From: WHSW01 sp033856255
Lineage (GTDB): Bacteria; Actinomycetota; Thermoleophilia; Solirubrobacterales; 70-9
Length of the DNA stretch: 64,000 nt
Assembly: GCA_033856255.1 (NCBI GenBank)
Contig: JAWVFH010000029.1
Location: forward strand, 58,920-122,919
Direction: 5' to 3'
Below, piece after piece: positions 59,869 to 64,000 of the stretch. Position numbers and translations under genes: made by a program. Numbering within the stretch: the first letter of the stretch is position 1; the number at the start of each line of letters is the position of its first letter. Below the pieces are notes generated by a model. The model did not search any database. It worked only from the letters and a program-made list of their open reading frames with translations, and was not told the origin of the DNA.

Positions 59869-62643
59869 GTGCTGGTCGGGCGTGATCTCGAACTCGGCAA
59901 GATCCGGCGACTGGTCGACGGGCTGCGGGGCGGAGAGGGCGGCGTCCTGATGCTGCGCGGAGAAGCGGGGATCGGAAAGACGGCCCTGCTCGACAGCGCA
60001 TCCGAGATGGCAGGGGACGCGACCGTGCTCGAGGCCTGCGGGATCGAGTCGGAGTCGAGCCTGTCGTTCGCAGCGCTGCGGGATCTCGTCTCGCCGATCG
60101 TCGAGCGCCGGGATGCCCTGCCGGCGCCGCAGGAGGCGGCGCTGGCCGGTGCTCTCGCGATCGGCCCTCCCGCCCCAGGCCCGCGCCTCGCCGTCTGCGC
60201 GGGAGCACTCGGGGTGTTGGAGGCCGCCGCCGCCGACCGCCCGGTCCTCGCGCTGATCGACGATGTCCAGTGGCTCGACGAGGCGTCGCGCGAGTGTGTC
60301 GCCTACGCAGCCCGGCGTGCCCGGGGCCCGGTCGTCCTTCTGCTCGCCGGACGAGAGGGCTACGGGTATGGCGATCTCGAGGGGATCTCCAGCACCGACG
60401 TGCGCGCTCTTGACCACGTCGCCGCGGACGAGTTGCTCGGTCACTCCTCACCCGACCTCTCCCCAGGTGTCGGCGACGCCGTCCGGGTCGCCGCGGCGGG
60501 CAACCCGCTCGCCCTCCTGGAGATTCCCTCCATGCTGACCCCCCCGCAGCGCGACGGGAGCGCGCCCCTCGAGGAGCCGCTGTCGCCCGGCCAGGCGCTC
60601 GAGGGTGTGTACGCGGGGCGCGTATCGGAGCTGCCGGAGGCGACTCGCACCGGTCTTCTCGTCGCCGCGGCATCCCACTCCGACGATCTCGGCGTTGTGG
60701 ACGCCGCGTGCCGGTCGCTCGGCAGCAGCGCCGATGCGCTCCAGAGCGCCGAGGCCGCGAAGCTCGTGCGCCTTTCAGGCACGACCGTGCGCTTCGTCCA
60801 TCCGCTGGTACGTGGCGCCGTTTACCACAGTGCCCAGGCAGCCAAGCGCAGGGCGACCCATCGGGCTCTCGCCGAGGCTGTCGACGGCGAGAGTCGTGCC
60901 TGGCATCTGTCGGCCGCGGCGCTGGGACCGGATGCCGACGTCGCCAAGGCCCTCGATGGGGCCGCGGGGATCGCGGCGGGTCGGCGGGCATATGCGGAGG
61001 CCGCGGATGCACTCGAGCGAGCCGCTCGTCTCAGCGTGAAGTCCGAGCATGCGTCAAGGCGGCTCCTCGCTGCAAGCGCAGCGTCGCTGGGCGCCGGCCG
61101 CGCCGAGGAGGCTGCCGCCTTGGCACGGGAGGCCCGGCGCGAAGCCAGTAAGCCGCTGACGCTCGCCGCGGCCGAGCACCTGGGCGGTGTGCAGGCGCTG
61201 TGGTGCGGACAGCCTGAGGAGTCCTTGAGGCTGCTGGAGCGGAGCGCCGAGAGAGCGCTCGAGCTCAACCCCACCATGGCGGCACTTTCCCTGGCGGACG
61301 CGTCGTTCGCCTGCTTGGCCCTGGGCGATGCGCGGCGCTCGCTCGCTCTCGCGGAGCGAGCGTTCGAGCTGCTCGACGACGACACCGAGGACCAGGTGCG
61401 CGCCCCGGTGGTGGCCGTGCTCTCTTGGTGTCTGACCCTTCGGGGCGAGGGGAAGCGAGCGCGGCCGCTCATGCGCGAGGCCGTTCGCTTGACGGCGTCG
61501 GTTGATCAGTTCTCGCCGACGATCCACACGATGCTGATCGCCTTGAACTGGCGCCTCCCCGATGAGGACTACGAGGCCACGATCGCCAATGCCCTTGCGT
61601 TCGCGGATGGAGTCCGCGAGGTCGGGACGCTCTCCGGACTGGCGACACCTCTTGCCGTGGCGGGGGAGGCCATGTATCGGCTCGGGCGCTGGGAGGGCCT
61701 GGAAGCGCTGTGCAACGAGTCGATCGCTCACGCGGAGAAGGCATACCGGTGGGCTCCGGTTGCGCGCGCCATGACCGTCCGCTCCCGGCTGGCCGCCGCA
61801 CAAGGACGCGATGCGGAGAGTCGCGCTGACGCCCTGGCGGTACTCGAGTTCGCGGCTGCAACCGGCGCGGGCATCCTGCAGCTCTACGGTCACGGGGCGC
61901 TCGGGTTCTGCGAGCTTTCCGCGCGTAACGTCGAGGCGGCGATCGCCGAGCTCGAAGTGACCGAGCAGGCGGCCGAGCAGTACGGCCTCGAGGAGCCGAC
62001 GGTATTCCCCTGGGCTCCGGATCTGATCGAGGCCTACGTGCGCGCGGACCGCGACGAGCCGGCCCGGCGCCTGCTCGCAAAGCTCACGCGCCAGGCGAAG
62101 GGCGCCGACTCCGCCGGTGCGGCGGCGATGGCCGCGCGTTGTCGGGGTTTGCTCGCGCCGCAGGACAGCTTCGACCAGCACTTCGCCCAAGCCCTGGAGC
62201 ACGACGAGCGGGCGACGATGCCCTTCGAGCGAGCCCGCACGATGCTCTGCTGGGGCATGCGGTTGCATCGGGCGCGGCGCCGCACGGACGCACGTGACCG
62301 GTTGCGGGCGGCATCGGAAGCATTTGATGAGCTCGAGGCCGTGCCGTGGGCGCTGCTCGCACGCGACGAGCTGCGAGCCGCAGGCGGCCGCCAGCGCAAG
62401 GCGGTCGACGACGACGAGTTGACCGCGCAGGAGGAGCGGGCCGCCCGGGCCGCCGGACGCGGTGCGACCACGAAGGAGATAGCGGCGGAGCTCTTCCTCA
62501 GTCCAAAGACGGTCGAGTTTCATCTCGGGCGCGCCTACCGCAAGCTCGGCGTGCATTCTCGCGCCCAGCTCGCAACGGCGCTGACAGAAAGAGATCAGGA
62601 GACCCCGCGGCTGGACGACGACTCAGCGTCCGTTAAGAACTAG
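59869..62643 (+). CDS. LAL-type LuxR family regulator (second copy)
   Basis: A 924-residue ATP-binding LuxR regulator, distinct from the one at 47733. It begins LVGRDLELGKIRRLVDGL with Walker A GEAGIGKT at 31-38 and Walker B-like LALIDDVQWLDEAS, followed by a helical repeat region of about 550 residues. The C-terminal HTH is less typical at its start (LTAQEERAARAAGRG) but keeps TTKEIAAELFLSPKTVEFHLGRAYRKLGV. Codon choice is slightly less GC-biased than in alkA and ogt. The GTG start is set by the TAAGAT box. Its targets are unknown. Confidence 0.9.
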   Translation: MLVGRDLELGKIRRLVDGLRGGEGGVLMLRGEAGIGKTALLDSASEMAGDATVLEACGIESESSLSFAALRDLVSPIVERRDALPAPQEAALAGALAIGPPAPGPRLAVCAGALGVLEAAAADRPVLALIDDVQWLDEASRECVAYAARRARGPVVLLLAGREGYGYGDLEGISSTDVRALDHVAADELLGHSSPDLSPGVGDAVRVAAAGNPLALLEIPSMLTPPQRDGSAPLEEPLSPGQALEGVYAGRVSELPEATRTGLLVAAASHSDDLGVVDAACRSLGSSADALQSAEAAKLVRLSGTTVRFVHPLVRGAVYHSAQAAKRRATHRALAEAVDGESRAWHLSAAALGPDADVAKALDGAAGIAAGRRAYAEAADALERAARLSVKSEHASRRLLAASAASLGAGRAEEAAALAREARREASKPLTLAAAEHLGGVQALWCGQPEESLRLLERSAERALELNPTMAALSLADASFACLALGDARRSLALAERAFELLDDDTEDQVRAPVVAVLSWCLTLRGEGKRARPLMREAVRLTASVDQFSPTIHTMLIALNWRLPDEDYEATIANALAFADGVREVGTLSGLATPLAVAGEAMYRLGRWEGLEALCNESIAHAEKAYRWAPVARAMTVRSRLAAAQGRDAESRADALAVLEFAAATGAGILQLYGHGALGFCELSARNVEAAIAELEVTEQAAEQYGLEEPTVFPWAPDLIEAYVRADRDEPARRLLAKLTRQAKGADSAGAAAMAARCRGLLAPQDSFDQHFAQALEHDERATMPFERARTMLCWGMRLHRARRRTDARDRLRAASEAFDELEAVPWALLARDELRAAGGRQRKAVDDDELTAQEERAARAAGRGATTKEIAAELFLSPKTVEFHLGRAYRKLGVHSRAQLATALTERDQETPRLDDDSASVKN

Positions 62644-62677
62644 GGATCCCCCCGGTGCATGCCGGGCCGCGTGGAAT

Positions 62678-62683
62678 TACGGT
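62678..62683 (+). promoter_or_regulatory. -10-like hexamer TACGGT, leaderless promoter of the lipoprotein gene
   Basis: TACGGT ends 6 nt before ATG 62690. The 46-nt gap to the LAL regulator holds no other signal I can see. Confidence 0.5.
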
Positions 62684-62689
62684 CGGCCT

Positions 62690-63475
62690 ATGCAGCGATT
62701 CTTCCCACTCGCGCTGGTCGCCGTCGCCGTGGCCGTCGCCGTGGCCGGCTGCGGTGACGAAGGAGGCTCGACCACCACGAACACGACCTCGTCGGCGCCG
62801 GCTGCCGCGCAACCGGTCACGGAGCTTGTGTCCGCGATCGAGCATTTCGGCCCTCAGGGCGACTGCGAGCAGGCGGTGAAGCTGATCACCCCAGCCGATC
62901 TGCCCGAGCCCGAGGGGGGAGCGAGCGCGCGGAACTGCCAGGCGATCCAGGGGACGCTCGATTTCTTGCACCGGTTCCACCCCGGCGATAGCACCGAGTT
63001 CGGGACCGCTGCGCTCATCGACGGGACCGTCGGCGGAAAGCAGGTCGCGCTCCCGGCGGCTCTCGATCAAACGAAGCACTTCAAATTGACCGGCATCACC
63101 GAACGCAAGGCCCAGATCGGCACCGAGGCTGCGCCGGAGATCAACTTCCAAGCCCCCGCCGACGCCTTGGTCAAGGCTCTGCGAGACGACGACTGCACGT
63201 CGGCGCACGCCTCATTCGCCACGATCTCGCGCCTCGCCTACGCGAACCTGAAGCAGTTCTGCTCGGTGTTCGAGGACAACTTCATGGCCCACGCCTCAGG
63301 CCTCGGGGCCCGCCTGCAAGCCGACCCGACCGCGGAGCTGGTCGATCTCGGCGGTACCCGTAACGCGCACTTCTTCGGGCTCGCCACCAGCCCCGCCGGC
63401 TATCGGACGATCTTCGTCGGCACGGTCGGCGGTGGCGACCCATTTGTCTTGGACGTATTGCCGGTCGAACGCTGA
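62690..63475 (+). CDS. putative secreted lipoprotein
   Basis: A 261-residue protein with a lipoprotein signal peptide: MQRFFPLALVAVAVAVAVAG followed by the lipidation Cys21. A Thr/Ser/Ala-rich linker (about 25-42) leads to an alpha/beta domain of about 215 residues. It contains several Cys (for example DCEQAVKL, ARNCQAIQG, DDDCTSAHA, QFCSVFED) that may pair. The pattern of two similar halves, each with a Cys-x(n)-A segment, recalls SnoaL/NTF2-like lipoproteins, but I cannot assign a family. It is followed by a second exported protein. Confidence 0.8.
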   Translation: MQRFFPLALVAVAVAVAVAGCGDEGGSTTTNTTSSAPAAAQPVTELVSAIEHFGPQGDCEQAVKLITPADLPEPEGGASARNCQAIQGTLDFLHRFHPGDSTEFGTAALIDGTVGGKQVALPAALDQTKHFKLTGITERKAQIGTEAAPEINFQAPADALVKALRDDDCTSAHASFATISRLAYANLKQFCSVFEDNFMAHASGLGARLQADPTAELVDLGGTRNAHFFGLATSPAGYRTIFVGTVGGGDPFVLDVLPVER

Positions 63476-63500
63476 GCTGAGAGCAAGGGAAGGAAACCCA

Positions 63501-64000
63501 ATGAGACGAGTCCGCGGGAAGCTGACGTACCTACGCCAGGGTCGGCGCATGAAGACAGGGTGGATCGCGACCGCGGTCGCGACGGTCGTCATGCTCGTCG
63601 CGCCTGCCTCGGGCCTTGCCGAGACCTTCTGCGTCCACAACAAGGCCTGCGTCGCGGACGGCGGCACCTTGACGATCGACCTGCAGGCCGCGTTCAACGA
63701 CGCGGGCTTGAACGGTCCGAATCTCGATCGGGTCGAGATCGGTGCGGCCACCCTCGACACCGGCGGCACGGCGGCGGCCAACAACCCGGTGACCGTGGTC
63801 GGCAAGGGGGAGGGCAAGACGACGATTGGCGATCCGACCGTCGGGGCCCGGATCGTCACCCTGGACAGCCCGCAGTCGACGATCAGCGATCTGACGATCA
63901 AGATGGACGGCACGGACTTCGCCGGCCTGACCAGCGCCGGCGACGTGACCCGGGTCGCGGTCACCGGCAACAGCGATACCCCTGGGGAGGGGATCTTCCT
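63501..64000 (+). CDS. secreted beta-helix-like protein, 3' end outside window
   Basis: An open frame from ATG 63501 runs off the window after 166 codons. A GGGAAGGAAA ribosome binding site precedes the ATG by about 5 nt. A signal peptide follows (hydrophobic core WIATAVATVVMLVAPASGLA); a second ATG at 63549 sits just before it. The visible mature part has CVHNKACVADGGTLTIDLQAAFNDAG, then short strand-turn units such as VTVVGKGEGKTTIGD, RIVTLDSPQSTISDLTIK and VTRVAVTGNSD, as in right-handed parallel beta-helices. Function cannot be judged from this fragment. Confidence 0.75.
   Translation, partial: MRRVRGKLTYLRQGRRMKTGWIATAVATVVMLVAPASGLAETFCVHNKACVADGGTLTIDLQAAFNDAGLNGPNLDRVEIGAATLDTGGTAAANNPVTVVGKGEGKTTIGDPTVGARIVTLDSPQSTISDLTIKMDGTDFAGLTSAGDVTRVAVTGNSDTPGEGIF

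Overview
The window is very GC-rich and almost entirely coding. The longest stretch without a gene is about 285 bases, and most neighbouring genes in operons overlap by 4 nt (ATGA, GTGA or TTGA). Gene content points to a free-living, aerobic, heterotrophic actinobacterium: Ccm-type cytochrome c maturation fused to a heme operon, histidine breakdown by the HutF route, WS/DGAT lipid synthesis, LAL-type LuxR regulators and many secreted RTX-like proteins. A Thermoleophilia/Solirubrobacterales-like genome is my best guess; this is an inference from gene content, not a database match.

Layout. 1-5 kb: end of an RTX-like secreted protein, then a minus-strand operon (M20 peptidase, DUF1385 membrane protein, a short FtsH, methylmalonyl-CoA epimerase). 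5.1-11.4 kb: a 21-codon leader ORF with rarA, an aldehyde dehydrogenase, small membrane proteins, an M74-like peptidase and a Baeyer-Villiger-type monooxygenase. 11.5-20 kb: ccmA-ccmB-ccmC-ccmD-hemA-hemC-cobA/hemD, then aldo/keto reductase, SAM hydrolase and birA. 20-29.7 kb: RTX-like protein, VOC protein, a large acidic SF2 helicase, TlpA-like thioredoxin, NfeD/slipin pair, GalT-like and FkbM-like enzymes, AIM24. 29.8-38.7 kb: an eight-gene operon (unknown acidic protein, CapA, HutH, PhyH-type dioxygenase, HutU, peptide deformylase family, HutF, HutI). 38.7-43 kb: RTX-like protein, secreted HExxH protein, tRNA-Arg(CCT), delta-60 repeat protein. 43-47.2 kb: a redox module (HxlR, luciferase-like oxidoreductase, hemerythrin, cNMP-binding/TrxR-like fusion, cupin-TPR). 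47.2-56.8 kb: LAL regulator, PhoD phosphatase, WS/DGAT, exported flavin amine oxidase and beta-propeller. 56.8-64 kb: class II aldolase, PfkB kinase, AlkA and Ogt DNA repair enzymes, a second LAL regulator, a lipoprotein and the start of a beta-helix-like secreted protein.

Regulation. About fifteen genes that start transcription units have a TANNNT-like hexamer ending 6-8 nt before the start codon and no Shine-Dalgarno sequence, so leaderless mRNAs appear common. This pattern fixes several starts. It supports an ATC start for the HxlR regulator, a GTG start at 44917 for the cNMP/TrxR fusion, and a translated 21-codon ORF in front of rarA. Four of the convergent gene pairs end on shared CTAG/TTAG stop codons.

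Most promising for novelty: the hut operon carrying a dioxygenase and a deformylase-family enzyme but no recognisable hutG; the 43-47 kb redox module; and the regulatory region at 47.58-47.73 kb, whose 19-nt motif recurs at 54.18 kb.
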